Shown: positions 1-9,327 of the stretch, piece by piece | How positions within the stretch are numbered: the stretch's first letter is position 1 | Layout: each line of letters starts with the position of its first letter | From: Kosakonia cowanii JCM 10956 = DSM 18146 | Lineage (GTDB): Bacteria > Pseudomonadota > Gammaproteobacteria > Enterobacterales > Enterobacteriaceae | Assembly: GCF_001975225.1 (NCBI RefSeq) | Contig: NZ_CP019445.1 | Span: forward strand, 4,464,001 to 4,528,000 | Reading direction: 5' to 3' | DNA length: 64,000 bases | Translations under genes and position numbers: made by a program | Notes under the pieces: generated by a model | Databases searched by the model: none | What the model saw: the letters and a program-made list of their open reading frames with translations, nothing else | What the model was told of the DNA's origin: nothing

Positions 1-271
1 CGATATCCAGCTGCGCCATGCCGAGCGCGTCGGTAATGGCGTTAAGGGCAATTTGCAGGCCGTAGAAGATAAGCAGCATCAGCACCAGATCGGGCACGCC
101 GCGAATAAGGGTGGTGTAACCTTCAAAAATCAGCGCCAGCGCGCGGCTTTTGGAGAGCTTTGCGCCTGCGCCCGCCAGGCCAATCAGCACCGCCAGCACC
201 ACGGAGCTGAGCGCCAGCTCGAGGGTCACCAGCGCGCCCTGGAATATCACTTGAGAAAACCCGTGCAGCAT
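1..271 (-). CDS. hisQ: HisQ, histidine/lysine-arginine-ornithine ABC transporter permease (partial)
   Basis: Inner-membrane permease of the HisJQMP/ArgT uptake system. Only the first 90 codons lie in the window, and the 3' part continues off the left edge. The reverse strand reads MLHGFSQVIFQGALVTLELA, followed by a hydrophobic helix and the segment EGYTTLIRGVPDLVLML, typical of polar amino-acid permeases. The ATG at 271 lies 83 bp after the hisJ stop in the same direction, as expected for an argT-hisJQMP order. Identification is by recognition of the family and by the neighbouring binding-protein genes. Confidence 0.93.
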   Translation of the reverse strand, partial: MLHGFSQVIFQGALVTLELALSSVVLAVLIGLAGAGAKLSKSRALALIFEGYTTLIRGVPDLVLMLLIFYGLQIALNAITDALGMAQLDI

Positions 272-311
272 GCAGCCTGTCCTGTCGTGTGTGGTGTTTG
301 CCGTGTCTCTT

Positions 312-331
312 CCCCTCCCTTGCGGGAGGGG
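312..331 (-). other. GC-rich stem-loop in the hisJ-hisQ intergenic region
   Basis: CCCCTCCC (312-319) and GGGAGGGG (324-331) form a perfect 8-bp stem with a TTGC loop, and no T-run follows. In Salmonella and E. coli the hisJ-hisQ gap carries palindromic units that protect the hisJ message and lower downstream expression. This hairpin sits in the equivalent place and could do the same, which is inference. Confidence 0.55.
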
Positions 332-354
332 TCGCACGTTAATAGGGTGTGGGA

Positions 355-1137
355 TTAACCACCGTAAACATTAAAATCGAAATACTTTTTCGCCAGCTTG
401 TCGTAGGTGCCGTCAGCACGCATCTCGGCGAAAGCTTTATTCAGCGCGTCACGCAGTTCGCTATCGCCTTTACGCACGCCCATGCCGGTGCCGACGCCAA
501 ACAGCTTCTCATCTTTAATCGACGGCCCGCCGAATTTATAGGCTTTGCCCATCGCGGTTTTCAGGAAACCTTCGCTGGCAGCCACTTCATCCTGGAACGC
601 CGCGTCAATACGGCCTGCGGTCAGGTCGGCGTAGATATTGTCCTGGCCCTGATAGGAGACGATTTCGACTCCTTTCGGTGCCCAGTGAACATTACCGTAG
701 GTCTCCTGGGTGGTGCCCTGCAATACGCCGATGCGCTTGCCTTTCAGCTTGTCCAGCTCCGGCTGAATGTCAGAATCTTTTGCTACCACCAGGCGGGAAT
801 CCGCCGCGTAGAGTTTGTCGGTGAAGTCAATCTCCTGCTGGCGCTTTTCAGTGATCGACAGCGAGGACATAATCGCGTCGATTTTCTTCGCTTTTAACGA
901 AGGGATCAGCGCGTCCAGCGGGTTCTCAACGAACACACACTGCGTATTAATGCGCTTACAGAGCTCTTTTGCCAGATCGATATCAAAACCGACCAACTCA
1001 CCCTGCGCATTTTTTGATTCAAACGGGGCATAAGTAGGATCGGTACCGATACGTAATTTTTGCGGGATTGCAGCAAATACAGTAGAGACGCTGGAAACAG
1101 CGAGCACCAGAGAAAGGGAGAGCACCAATTTTTTCAT
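355..1137 (-). CDS. hisJ: HisJ, periplasmic histidine-binding protein
   Basis: Periplasmic solute-binding protein delivering L-histidine to the HisQMP permease. The 260 residues equal the E. coli length. An Sec signal peptide (about residues 1-22, ending STVFA) precedes the type-3 solute-binding fold, with the family signature [14 protein letters not shown] and the C-terminal [11 protein letters not shown] shared with ArgT next door. The start at 1137 is preferred over the adjacent ATG at 1140 and a TTG at 1149, because GAGG then lies 6 bases away. The paralogue argT lies 265 bp upstream in the same direction. NtrC-like sites upstream suggest nitrogen control. Confidence 0.97.
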   Translation of the reverse strand: MKKLVLSLSLVLAVSSVSTVFAAIPQKLRIGTDPTYAPFESKNAQGELVGFDIDLAKELCKRINTQCVFVENPLDALIPSLKAKKIDAIMSSLSITEKRQQEIDFTDKLYAADSRLVVAKDSDIQPELDKLKGKRIGVLQGTTQETYGNVHWAPKGVEIVSYQGQDNIYADLTAGRIDAAFQDEVAASEGFLKTAMGKAYKFGGPSIKDEKLFGVGTGMGVRKGDSELRDALNKAFAEMRADGTYDKLAKKYFDFNVYGG

Positions 1138-1188
1138 CATTATCCTCAACAGACTGTCTTTCCTAAGGGAATTCTCACAACTTAACGG

Positions 1189-1203
1189 TGCGTTATCGTG
1201 CCA
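1189..1203 (-). promoter_or_regulatory. Possible sigma-54 promoter element for hisJ (one base short)
   Basis: The minus strand reads TGGCACGATAACGCA. The TGGCAC (-24) part is perfect, but the GC of the -12 part comes after 9 instead of 10 bases, so the match is imperfect. It lies about 50 bp before the hisJ start and about 80-130 bp downstream of two NtrC-like sites. The promoter call is tentative. Confidence 0.3.
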
Positions 1204-1281
1204 TCATCTCCCCCGGCAAGGCAAAAGATAAACGCGGCAGGATAACTTTTTTTGCAATCTGAGTGCGTAGCTATGCAGCGC

Positions 1282-1320
1282 TGCACTATTGTGATGCAGC
1301 CACTGCACCACGCTGGAACA
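1282..1320. promoter_or_regulatory. Pair of NtrC-like binding sites upstream of hisJ
   Basis: TGCACTATTGTGATGCA (1282-1298) and TGCACCACGCTGGAACA (1304-1320) both resemble the NtrC consensus GCAC-N-rich centre-GTGC (as at glnA). Their centres are 22 bp apart, two helical turns, so bound dimers would face the same side. The position roughly 100 bp upstream of the candidate hisJ promoter fits an enhancer. HisJQMP and ArgT are known nitrogen-regulated transport genes. Confidence 0.5.
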
Positions 1321-1402
1321 GACACCGTTTGCTGCACCATGCCGCGAAAGGCGCATGGCGCACCGTTTTCCCTCACGGCCCGCTGGCGCAGGCCATACAG
1401 CC

Positions 1403-2185
1403 TTACTCGCCGTAGACGTTAAAGTCGAAATACTTTTTGGCAAGCTTGTCGTAGGTTCCATCTTTACGCAGCTCGGTAAAGGCTTTGTCGAATGCCGCTT
1501 TCAACTCGGTATCATCTTTACGCAGGCCGATCCCGGTGCCGTCGCCAAAGTACTTTTTGTCTTTCACCGACGGGCCAGCAAAAGCAAACTCTTTGCCCGC
1601 AGGCTGTTTCAGAAAGCCTTCGCTGGCGGCCACTTCATCCTGGAATGCCGCATCGAGACGACCGGCAGCCAGGTCAGAGTAGATCTGATCCTGGTTCTGG
1701 TAGGCCACCACGTCGATACCTTTACTGCGCCAGTTATCGTTGGCGTAACCTTCCTGCGTTGAGCCTTGCAGCACGCCGACATGTTTACCTTTCAGCGACT
1801 CCAGTGTCGGCTTGATAGGCGAGCCTTTGGCTGCAATCAGGCGTGAATCCGCCGCGTAGAGCTTCTCGGAGAAGGCGATCTCCTGCTGGCGTTTTTCGGT
1901 AATGGAGAGCGACGAGATAATGGCGTCAATCTTCTTCGCTTTCAGCGAGGGGATGAGGGCATCGAAATCGCTGCCGACCCAAGTGCATTTCACCTGCATG
2001 CGTTTGCACATCTCATTACCAACATCGATATCAAAGCCCACAAACTCCCCTTTGGCATCTTTCGAGGAGAAAGGTGCATAGGTGGCATCGGTGCCGATAC
2101 GGACTGTCTGGGGAAGCGCTGCATAAACGCTGGCGGTGGCGGAGAGCCCCAGCAGTAAAGACAGAGCGAGGACCGTCTTCTTCAT
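1403..2185 (-). CDS. argT: ArgT, periplasmic lysine/arginine/ornithine-binding protein
   Basis: Periplasmic binding protein passing lysine, arginine and ornithine to the HisQMP permease. It has 260 residues, the usual length. Residues 1-22 ([20 protein letters not shown] and following YA) are a signal peptide. The mature part has the same SBP3 fold as HisJ, for example [12 protein letters not shown] and [14 protein letters not shown]. It probably arose with hisJ by tandem duplication. A well-formed sigma-54 promoter lies about 60 bp upstream. Confidence 0.97.
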   Translation of the reverse strand: MKKTVLALSLLLGLSATASVYAALPQTVRIGTDATYAPFSSKDAKGEFVGFDIDVGNEMCKRMQVKCTWVGSDFDALIPSLKAKKIDAIISSLSITEKRQQEIAFSEKLYAADSRLIAAKGSPIKPTLESLKGKHVGVLQGSTQEGYANDNWRSKGIDVVAYQNQDQIYSDLAAGRLDAAFQDEVAASEGFLKQPAGKEFAFAGPSVKDKKYFGDGTGIGLRKDDTELKAAFDKAFTELRKDGTYDKLAKKYFDFNVYGE

Positions 2186-2247
2186 ACATTACCCTCAAGT
2201 GTGCTGTTTTTTTATTGTGTCATGTGTTGTGTTGCAGCCAGTAGCCT

Positions 2248-2263
2248 TGCACGTCTTATGCCA
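2248..2263 (-). promoter_or_regulatory. Sigma-54 promoter of argT
   Basis: The minus strand reads TGGCATAAGACGTGCA, with GG and GC separated by exactly 10 bases, as required for RpoN promoters. The predicted start of transcription is about 50 bp before the argT ATG. argT is known as an NtrC/RpoN-dependent gene in enterics. Confidence 0.7.
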
Positions 2264-2453
2264 CTTTCCCGAGGGCCAAATGATGCGGCGCGGGAAATGT
2301 TAATAAAACGTTGCAGATTGACCGTTGTGATGAAAGATAGCAGGTCTGCGGAACGAACCGCAGCAGTAAGCGGGGGAAAAGAGGATTAAATGTTGAGGAT
2401 ATGATCGCGCTTACAAAATTGCCCTAAAAAAGCGCATCCGGCGATACGTTGCA

Positions 2454-3035
2454 CTATTTTGCAGCATCGCCACCCTGCCAGCGGGCAAAAAGATCTTCCG
2501 GCAGTTCGATATCAAACTGATCCACGACGCGGTTGACGGTCTGATCGACAATATCCATCACGCTTTGCGGACGATGGTAAAACGCAGGCACCGGCGGCAT
2601 GATCACCGCACCAAGTTCTGCCGCCTGGGTCATCAGACGTAAGTGGCCAAGATGCAGTGGGGTTTCACGCACGCAGAGCACCAGCGGGCGACGCTCTTTC
2701 AGCACCACGTCTGCCGCACGGGTCAGAAGCCCGTCGGTGTAGCTGTGAACAATGCCGGAGAGGGTTTTAATGGAACAGGGAAGGATCACCATGCCTGCGG
2801 TCTTGAACGAGCCAGAGGAGATATTGGCGGCGATATCGCGGGCGTCATGCACCACGTTTGCCAGCGCCTGCACATCGCGCAGGGAGTAGTCGGTTTCAAG
2901 GGAGAGAGTTTGCCGGGCGGCCTGGCTCATCACCAGATGGGTCTCTACTTCAGCGACATCGCGCAGCACCTGTAACAGGCGAACGCCATAAATTGCGCCG
3001 CTGGCGCCGGAAATGCCCACAATCAGTCGTTTCAT
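2454..3035 (-). CDS. ubiX: UbiX, flavin prenyltransferase
   Basis: Prenylates FMN with dimethylallyl phosphate to give the prenyl-FMN cofactor of the UbiD decarboxylase in ubiquinone synthesis. The flavoprotein fold begins MKRLIVGISGASGAIYGVRL, and the later stretch SSGSFKTAGMVILPCSIKTL matches the FMN/substrate site of the family. The ATG at 3035 gives 193 residues, close to the E. coli 189, with GGTGG 8 bases upstream. A GTG at 3047 is possible but would overlap that ribosome site. It follows purF in the same direction, as in E. coli. Confidence 0.96.
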   Translation of the reverse strand: MKRLIVGISGASGAIYGVRLLQVLRDVAEVETHLVMSQAARQTLSLETDYSLRDVQALANVVHDARDIAANISSGSFKTAGMVILPCSIKTLSGIVHSYTDGLLTRAADVVLKERRPLVLCVRETPLHLGHLRLMTQAAELGAVIMPPVPAFYHRPQSVMDIVDQTVNRVVDQFDIELPEDLFARWQGGDAAK

Positions 3036-3100
3036 CTGCTTATCCACCCGCTAACATAAGCGCAAACTTTGCCTGATTATAGAGGGTGTTGCAACAAGTT

Positions 3101-3122
3101 GCGCCCCTCATGCGAGGGGCGC
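3101..3122 (-). terminator. Stem-loop downstream of purF
   Basis: GCGCCCCTC (3101-3109), a 4-base ATGC loop and GAGGGGCGC (3114-3122) form a perfect 9-bp stem just after the purF stop. On the minus strand it is followed by AACTTGTTG, only weakly T-rich, so termination may be partial or the stem may protect the 3' end. Confidence 0.5.
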
Positions 3123-3129
3123 GGCGGGA

Positions 3130-4647
3130 TTAGCCTTCGTTGTGCATCTCTAAGCTTTCAACTTCGTTCTGCAACTGTACCGCTTTGGCATCGTCATTAC
3201 GCAGGGAGTCGAGGTAATCAAGATACTGCTGATCGACATCTTTGGTGACGTAAATACCGTTAAACACCGAGCACTCGAACTGCTGAATGTCCGGGTTCTC
3301 TGCGCGTACGGCATCAATCAGATCGTTGAGATCCTGGAAAATCAGCCCGTCGGCGCCGATGATCTGGCGGATTTCATCCACTTCACGACCGTGGGCAATC
3401 AGCTCATTGGCGGTCGGCATATCAATGCCGTAGACATTCGGGAAGCGAATTTCCGGTGCCGCGGAAGCGAGGTAAACCTTCTTCGCCCCGGCTTCGCGCG
3501 CCATCTCGATAATCTGCTCCGAGGTGGTGCCGCGCACGATGGAGTCATCCACCAGCAGCACGTTCTTGTCGCGGAACTCGGCGCGGTTGGCATTCAGCTT
3601 GCGGCGCACCGATTTACGGCGCAGCTGCTGGCCCGGCATGATAAAGGTGCGGCCAACGTAGCGGTTTTTCACAAAACCCTGACGGTAAGGCTTATCCAGA
3701 ATGCGGGCGATCTCCAGCGCGATATCGCAGGAGGTTTCCGGGATCGGGATCACCACGTCGATATCAAGATCTTCCCACTCGCGGGCGATCTTCTCGCCGA
3801 GCTTCATGCCCATATTGACGCGGGCGCTGTAGACGGAGATTTTGTCGATAAAGGAGTCCGGGCGCGCAAAGTAGACATATTCGAACAGGCACGGGTTGCT
3901 GACCGGGTTTTCCGCGCACTGGCGGCTGTAAAGCTGCCCTTTCTCGGTGATATAAACCGCTTCGCCCGGTGCGACATCACGCAGGAACTCAAAGCCCAGC
4001 GTATCGAGCGCAACGCTCTCCGATGCCACCATATATTCGGTGCGGCCATCGCCCAGTTCGCGCTTGCCCAGCACCAGCGGGCGAATGCCGTTCGGGTCGC
4101 GGAAAGCGACCATACCATGACCAATAATCATCGCCACGCAGGCGTAGGCACCGCGGATCTGGCGGTTGGTCGCGGCAATCGCGGCGAAAACGTTATCCGC
4201 TTCAAGCGGGTAATGACGGAAGTTATCCAGCTCGCTGGCGAAAATATTGAGCAGGATTTCAGAATCTGAGGTGGTGTTAATGTGGCGACGCTTCTCTTCG
4301 AACAGCTTTTTACGCAGTTCGTGCGCGTTGGTCAGGTTGCCGTTGTGCGCAAGCGTAATGCCGTACGGGGAGTTAACGTAGAAGGGTTGCGCTTCTGAAG
4401 CGCTGGAGCTGCCCGCGGTAGGGTAACGAACGTGGCCAATCCCCATATTGCCCTGCAGACGCTGCATATGGCGGGCTTCGAATACATCATTCACCATGCC
4501 ATTCGCTTTACGCAGACGGAAACAGTTATTGGCATCAATGGTGATGATGCCCGCTGCATCCTGCCCACGGTGCTGCAGCACCGACAACGCGTCATAAATC
4601 GACTGGTTTACCGGCATGAAACCGGCGATACCGACAATACCGCACAT
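3130..4647 (-). CDS. purF: PurF, amidophosphoribosyltransferase
   Basis: First committed step of purine synthesis: PRPP + glutamine to 5-phosphoribosylamine. It has 505 residues, identical to E. coli. Cys2 (MCGIVGIAG) is the Ntn glutaminase nucleophile, and the PRPP-binding loop [13 protein letters not shown] lies near residues 363-375. It is downstream of cvpA in the same direction, and the PurR operator before cvpA should control both. Confidence 0.98.
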   Translation of the reverse strand: MCGIVGIAGFMPVNQSIYDALSVLQHRGQDAAGIITIDANNCFRLRKANGMVNDVFEARHMQRLQGNMGIGHVRYPTAGSSSASEAQPFYVNSPYGITLAHNGNLTNAHELRKKLFEEKRRHINTTSDSEILLNIFASELDNFRHYPLEADNVFAAIAATNRQIRGAYACVAMIIGHGMVAFRDPNGIRPLVLGKRELGDGRTEYMVASESVALDTLGFEFLRDVAPGEAVYITEKGQLYSRQCAENPVSNPCLFEYVYFARPDSFIDKISVYSARVNMGMKLGEKIAREWEDLDIDVVIPIPETSCDIALEIARILDKPYRQGFVKNRYVGRTFIMPGQQLRRKSVRRKLNANRAEFRDKNVLLVDDSIVRGTTSEQIIEMAREAGAKKVYLASAAPEIRFPNVYGIDMPTANELIAHGREVDEIRQIIGADGLIFQDLNDLIDAVRAENPDIQQFECSVFNGIYVTKDVDQQYLDYLDSLRNDDAKAVQLQNEVESLEMHNEG

Positions 4648-4763
4648 ACGTCTTTTCCTCGTTAAGAGCTTGGTTTACCAGGCGTAATCGTCAAAGACCT
4701 CTTGAAGAGGGACAGCGCGCGAAAACCGCCTGTTAAACCAAACTCTAAGCCACATCTCAGGGC

Positions 4764-5252
4764 TTAAGCCCTGGGCAAGAAACTCGACGAGCTTTGCAGA
4801 TAGTCAAAGAACCACCTGATGATGAAGCTGAATTGCGGGATAAGCTGCGACTTTTGCCAGTCTTCGCTTTTCGACAGGCCTGTAAAGGTATCCAGAAAGA
4901 ACAGAATGGCGGCGACGATCAGCACGCCGCGAAGCGCACCAAAGCAGATCCCCAACACCCTGTCTGTACCCGACAGGCCGGTTTTCTCCACCAGCGTACC
5001 GATAACGTAGTTAACGATAGCGCCCACAATCAACGTCGCGATAAACAGCACCGCGATGGCAATTCCATTACGTACCAGTTCCTCTTCAAAGCCCGTGAAC
5101 CAGACTGACAGGTAAGTGTAGTAATGGCTGGCGACAAAGAAAGCACAACCCCATGTCACCAGCGATAACGCTTCACGAACAAAGCCGCGGATCAGGCTTA
5201 CCAGACAGGAAAAACCAATCACCGCGATGATGGCGTAATCAATCCAGACCAT
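4764..5252 (-). CDS. cvpA: CvpA, inner-membrane protein required for colicin V production
   Basis: Integral membrane protein of 162 residues, same length as E. coli CvpA, with about four hydrophobic segments (near 6-25, 29-50, 64-85 and 102-122). It is needed for colicin V secretion and affects envelope stress tolerance; its biochemical role is not settled. It is first gene of the cvpA-purF operon, with a PurR box about 60-70 bp upstream. Confidence 0.96.
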   Translation of the reverse strand: MVWIDYAIIAVIGFSCLVSLIRGFVREALSLVTWGCAFFVASHYYTYLSVWFTGFEEELVRNGIAIAVLFIATLIVGAIVNYVIGTLVEKTGLSGTDRVLGICFGALRGVLIVAAILFFLDTFTGLSKSEDWQKSQLIPQFSFIIRWFFDYLQSSSSFLPRA

Positions 5253-5308
5253 ATGTGTCCCACGATTTTACGCCCTGTCATCCAGTTCGGGGCGCATTCT
5301 AACAGAAA

Positions 5309-5324
5309 AAGAAAACGTTTGCGT
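5309..5324 (-). promoter_or_regulatory. PurR operator of cvpA-purF
   Basis: The minus strand reads ACGCAAACGTTTTCTT, matching 14 of 16 positions of the palindromic PurR consensus. It lies 57 bp before the cvpA start. This is the expected location of the purine repressor site of this operon. Confidence 0.85.
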
Positions 5325-5472
5325 AGGGATTTCCTTCCCGCGCGGAAATAAAAATGGCGCTGAAAAAATATTCAACGCCAGCAGAACATTGGCCTTAATG
5401 ACCGCGCATTTATCTGGCTTCCCTGCCCCGTTTTACGGGCCGTTGCCAGCAAAATAGCGCAGGGTTGCGCGG

Positions 5473-6174
5473 TTAATTGGCGCTGTAGTTCATCACCACG
5501 CCATTGAGGCCTGACAGCTGGTTCAGCTCACCCAGCGACGCTTTGAGTTTATCGCGCGAAGCATCAGGGCCGACCAGAATGCGGGTGATTTTACCCTGAA
5601 CCGGCGTAGTCGGCGATGTGTAAGCGCGATAGCCCGCCGCGCGCAGTTTACTCACCACTTCATTCACTTTATCGGCGTTTTTCAGCGCGCCCAGCTGGAC
5701 CACATAGGCTTTGCCGGTCGGAGCAGGTTTCTCCTCCTGCGCTTTAGCCGGTGCCGCGTTCGCCGTCGTCGGCTGCTCGCGCGCAGGCTGCTGCGGCTGC
5801 GGCTGCGGCTGCGGCTGCGGTTTAGGCTGCGGCTTTTCAACGGGTTTTGGCTTTGGCGTCACCGACGTGGTGGTCACTTCCGGATCGGGATTGCTGTTTG
5901 CCGCAAGCCTTGAGGCATCCAGGGACGGTGCCGCGGCATCGCCAGCACGCACCTCTTCGGCAGCGCCTTCCGGCGGCTGCGCGGGCAGCGCCTGGGTTGC
6001 GGCCGGCATCATATCCGGCTCGTCACGATCGCCCGGCTTCGGCACCAGCGGGATCGCTGCGAACTCATCCTGATAATGCTTTTTCTGCCCGTCGAGCAGC
6101 CCGGGCAGAATAATCACCCCGAGCGCGACCAGTATAACGGTGCCCATTAAACGGTTCTGAAACTTACTTGCCAC
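5473..6174 (-). CDS. dedD: DedD, SPOR-domain cell-division protein
   Basis: Septal-ring protein with a short cytoplasmic start, one transmembrane helix (about residues 9-26, GTVILVALGVIILPGLL), a periplasmic Pro/Gln/Lys-rich linker and a C-terminal SPOR domain (from AYVVQLGALKNADKV to the end) that binds denuded septal peptidoglycan. The GTG at 6174 is chosen because the next residues ASKFQNRL match the E. coli start; it overlaps the folC end by 11 bp. The 233 residues exceed the E. coli 220 through an expanded PQ linker coded by a hexamer repeat. Confidence 0.93.
   Translation of the reverse strand: MASKFQNRLMGTVILVALGVIILPGLLDGQKKHYQDEFAAIPLVPKPGDRDEPDMMPAATQALPAQPPEGAAEEVRAGDAAAPSLDASRLAANSNPDPEVTTTSVTPKPKPVEKPQPKPQPQPQPQPQQPAREQPTTANAAPAKAQEEKPAPTGKAYVVQLGALKNADKVNEVVSKLRAAGYRAYTSPTTPVQGKITRILVGPDASRDKLKASLGELNQLSGLNGVVMNYSAN
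5791..5820. repeat. dedD: Hexanucleotide repeat (CTGCGG)x5 inside dedD
   Basis: Five perfect CTGCGG units encode a Pro-Gln run in the DedD linker. Unit gain or loss keeps the frame (6 bp = 2 codons), so linker length may vary between strains. Confidence 0.9.
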
Positions 6175-7432
6175 CGGTTCTCCCCGCTTCCATCGCTTCC
6201 ATGACATGCGCCACGGTGTGGAACGAGCCACACACCAGCACGGTATCGCAGGCGTCGGCCTCCGCCATTGCCGCCTGCCAGGCCTGGGTCACGTCCGGGA
6301 ATGCTTGCCCCGACGTCAGGTGCGCCAGCAGCTGCTCCGCCGTCGCGCCGCGCGGCCCCTCCAGAGGGGCACAATACCAGCTATCGACCACCGGCTCCAG
6401 ACAGGCAAGCGTTCCGCTAATGTCTTTATCATGCAGCATGCCAACCACCGCCAGCACGCGGCCGCTTTTTGGCAGCGCCGCCAGCCGCCCGGCAAGATAG
6501 CCTGCGGCATGAGGATTATGCGCGACATCAAGGATCAGACGTGGTGATTCGCTCACAATCTGAAAACGACCGGGTAAAATCGCCCGTTCTATGCCGTCGC
6601 AGATCGCCTGCTCGCTTACTGCCAGTTTACTGGCGCGCAGCGCGGCCAGCGCGGTAGCCGCGTTCGGCTGCGGCACCTGCGGCAGCGGCAGATCGCTCAG
6701 CTCACCCTGCGCATCGCGAAAACGCCAGCTCTGCGCGCCAACCTCGTAGTGCCACGCCACATCGCGCTGTAACAGCTGCGCGCCTTTCTCCTGCGCCACA
6801 TCAGCGATGGTGTGCGGCATATCCGGCTCGCCAACCACCGCGGGTTTACCGGCACGGAAGATGCCCGCTTTTTCACGGCCGATGCTTTCGCGATCCGGCC
6901 CGAGCCAGTCGGTATGATCGAGCGCAATGCTGGTGACCACCGCGACATCGGCATCGACCATATTGGTGGCGTCGAGACGTCCACCGAGGCCCACTTCGAG
7001 GATCACCACGTCCAGTTGCGCCTGCTTAAACAGCCACAGCGCTGACAGGGTGCTAAATTCAAAATAGCTTAAAGAGATATCGCCGCGCACGGCTTCGATC
7101 TCCGCGAAGGAAGCGGTATGCGCGCTTTCTGCCAGCTCCCCGCCCTGTACGCGCACGCGTTCGGTGTAGCGCACCAGATGCGGCGAGCTATAAACACCAA
7201 CGCGATAACCGGCCGCCAGCAGGATCGACTCCAGCGTACGGCAGGTGGTGCCTTTGCCGTTGGTTCCGGCGACGGTGAAGACAAAAGGTGCGGGACGCAG
7301 CACATCAAGCCGCGCCGCCACCTGGCTTACGCGATCGAGCCCTAAATCGATAGGTTTACTGTGCAGCTGTTCCAGATAAGAGAGCCATGCGGCCAGGGGC
7401 GACGTGGCTTGCGGAGTAGAGAGAGTGTCCAT
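6164..7432 (-). CDS. folC: FolC, bifunctional dihydrofolate/folylpolyglutamate synthase
   Basis: Adds glutamate to dihydropteroate and then extends the polyglutamate tail of folates. It has 422 residues, as in E. coli. The ATP-binding loop GTNGKGTT is at residues 56-63, and SSPHLVRYTERVRV and ILEVGLGGRLDATN are Mur-ligase-type motifs. The ATG at 7432 is preceded by a weak ribosome site. The 3' end overlaps dedD. A terminator separates it from accD. Confidence 0.97.
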   Translation of the reverse strand: MDTLSTPQATSPLAAWLSYLEQLHSKPIDLGLDRVSQVAARLDVLRPAPFVFTVAGTNGKGTTCRTLESILLAAGYRVGVYSSPHLVRYTERVRVQGGELAESAHTASFAEIEAVRGDISLSYFEFSTLSALWLFKQAQLDVVILEVGLGGRLDATNMVDADVAVVTSIALDHTDWLGPDRESIGREKAGIFRAGKPAVVGEPDMPHTIADVAQEKGAQLLQRDVAWHYEVGAQSWRFRDAQGELSDLPLPQVPQPNAATALAALRASKLAVSEQAICDGIERAILPGRFQIVSESPRLILDVAHNPHAAGYLAGRLAALPKSGRVLAVVGMLHDKDISGTLACLEPVVDSWYCAPLEGPRGATAEQLLAHLTSGQAFPDVTQAWQAAMAEADACDTVLVCGSFHTVAHVMEAMEAGRTGGK

Positions 7433-7457
7433 GATGCCCGTTGATAGTGTGCGGTGT

Positions 7458-7493
7458 GAAAAGCAAAAGGGCAGTGCCTTTTGGCCCTGCCCT
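7458..7493 (-). terminator. Rho-independent terminator between accD and folC
   Basis: AGGGCAG (7468-7474) pairs with CTGCCCT (7487-7493), and inside it GCC/GGC pair around a four-base loop. On the minus strand the stem is followed by TTTTGCTTTT. It sits after accD and before folC. Confidence 0.75.
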
Positions 7494-7624
7494 CATGAGT
7501 ATACACATGCTCGTTTTCGCTGCTGGCGCGTGGTCACATAGCCATCCCGCTTTCCTGTGTGGAGAAAGAGCGAGCTAAGCAAGGCGCATCAACGCACCTG
7601 CAGCAGAAAGCGTGACGTGTATTA

Positions 7625-8539
7625 TCAGGCTTCGCCTTCCTGATCCGGCTCTGGCGTCACCACCGTGCCAATATGCGTATCGTCTGCATCCGGCGCCGGC
7701 AGATTCATCATCTTCGCCAGAATACGCGCCAGCTTAAAGCGCAGCTCCGGGCGGCGAATGATCATATCGATAGCGCCTTTTTCGATCAGGAACTCACTGC
7801 GCTGGAAACCGGCAGGCAGTTTCTCGCGCACGGTCTGCTCGATAACGCGCGGGCCGGCAAAACCGATCAGCGCTTTCGGCTCAGCGATATTGAGATCGCC
7901 CAGCATCGCGAAGCTGGCAGAGACGCCGCCCATGGTCGGGTCGGTCAGCACGGAGATATACGGCAGACCGCGCTCCTGCATTTTCGCCAGCGCCGCAGAG
8001 GTTTTCGCCATCTGCATCAGCGACATCAGCGCTTCCTGCATACGCGCACCGCCGGAAGCGGAGAAGCAGATCATTGGGCAGTTATCTTCCAGTGCCTGCT
8101 CAACCGCACGCACAAAGCGCGCGCCAACTACGGAACCCATTGAACCGCCCATGAACGCGAACTCAAAGGCCGCTGCGACAACCGGCATGCCATGCAGCGT
8201 GCCCTTCATCACTACCAGCGCGTCTTTCTCGCCGGTCTCTTTCTGAGCTGTCGCCAGACGGTCTTTATACTTCTTCGAGTCGCGGAACTTCAGCACATCT
8301 TTCGGCTCAAGTTCGCTGCCCAGTTCAACCAGCGATCCTTCATCCAGCAGGCTATGCAGGCGATTACGCGCTGACATCCGCATGTGGTGATCACATTTCG
8401 GGCAGACTTCAAGGTTACGCTCCAGTTCGGCGCGGTAAAGCACCTGACCACAGCTATCGCATTTTGTCCACACGCCCTCAGGGATGCTCGCCTTACGGGT
8501 GGGGGTGATGTTGCTTTTAATTCTTTCAATCCAGCTCAT
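7625..8539 (-). CDS. accD: AccD, acetyl-CoA carboxylase carboxyltransferase beta subunit
   Basis: Beta subunit of the carboxyltransferase that, with AccA, transfers carboxyl from biotin to acetyl-CoA to make malonyl-CoA. It has 304 residues as in E. coli. The N-terminal zinc ribbon uses Cys27, Cys30, Cys46 and Cys49. The crotonase-like core follows, with [20 protein letters not shown] at the CoA site. It is cytoplasmic and essential. Confidence 0.98.
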   Translation of the reverse strand: MSWIERIKSNITPTRKASIPEGVWTKCDSCGQVLYRAELERNLEVCPKCDHHMRMSARNRLHSLLDEGSLVELGSELEPKDVLKFRDSKKYKDRLATAQKETGEKDALVVMKGTLHGMPVVAAAFEFAFMGGSMGSVVGARFVRAVEQALEDNCPMICFSASGGARMQEALMSLMQMAKTSAALAKMQERGLPYISVLTDPTMGGVSASFAMLGDLNIAEPKALIGFAGPRVIEQTVREKLPAGFQRSEFLIEKGAIDMIIRRPELRFKLARILAKMMNLPAPDADDTHIGTVVTPEPDQEGEA

Positions 8540-8642
8540 TGATAACCTTTCTACATGAACCTGGTAGCCCTTGACTGGGGCACATTAAAACATAACGGTT
8601 CGCAACTTGGGATAAAAAAGTGGTCGAACCGCCAACAGGTGA

Positions 8643-9302
8643 TTATTTTGTCTGCCGGGACGCAGCGCGGCGATGGCGGATAATCTCAAAGACCCCGGGA
8701 AGTATAGACACTACGATAATTCCGACAATCATCAGCTTGAGATTGTCCTGAATCATCGGGATGGTGCCAAAGAAGTATCCGGCGTAGGTGAAAAGTAACA
8801 CCCACAACAACGCGCCCACGACATTATAGAGAGCAAAATGGCGATAGGACATATGGCCCATGCCGGCGACGAAAGGTGCAAAAGTACGCACTATCGGCAC
8901 AAAACGCGCAAGGATAATCGTTTTCCCGCCATGTTTCTCATAAAACTGATGTGTTTTATCAAGATGGCTGCGACGGAAAATCTTTGAGTTGGGGTTACTG
9001 AATAACCGCTCACCGAACAGCCGCCCGATGGTGTAGTTCACCGCATCGCCCGCAATGGCGGCGATCAACATCAGCAGCACCATCATATGCACATTGAGAT
9101 CGTTGGTCTCAAGCGAAGCCAGCGCGCCCGCGACAAACAGCAGCGAGTCGCCCGGCAGGAACGGCGTCACCACCAGACCCGTTTCGCAAAAGAGAATAAT
9201 AAACAGGATCGCATAGACCCAGACGCCATACTGCGCCACCAGCTCAGCGAGGTGAACGTCAATGTGAAGAATGAAGTCAATCAGGAAGCGTATTAAGTCC
9301 AT
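8643..9302 (-). CDS. dedA: DedA, inner-membrane DedA-family protein
   Basis: DedA/VTT-family membrane protein of 219 residues, the E. coli length. It has several hydrophobic segments and the family motifs [14 protein letters not shown] and [15 protein letters not shown], whose acidic and basic residues are conserved. Family members work in lipid carrier (undecaprenyl phosphate) recycling or proton-dependent export; the exact substrate here is inferred only. It lies between truA and accD, as in E. coli. Confidence 0.95.
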   Translation of the reverse strand: MDLIRFLIDFILHIDVHLAELVAQYGVWVYAILFIILFCETGLVVTPFLPGDSLLFVAGALASLETNDLNVHMMVLLMLIAAIAGDAVNYTIGRLFGERLFSNPNSKIFRRSHLDKTHQFYEKHGGKTIILARFVPIVRTFAPFVAGMGHMSYRHFALYNVVGALLWVLLFTYAGYFFGTIPMIQDNLKLMIVGIIVVSILPGVFEIIRHRRAASRQTK

Positions 9303-9327
9303 CTACTTATGCCTTATTAATGTGCGA

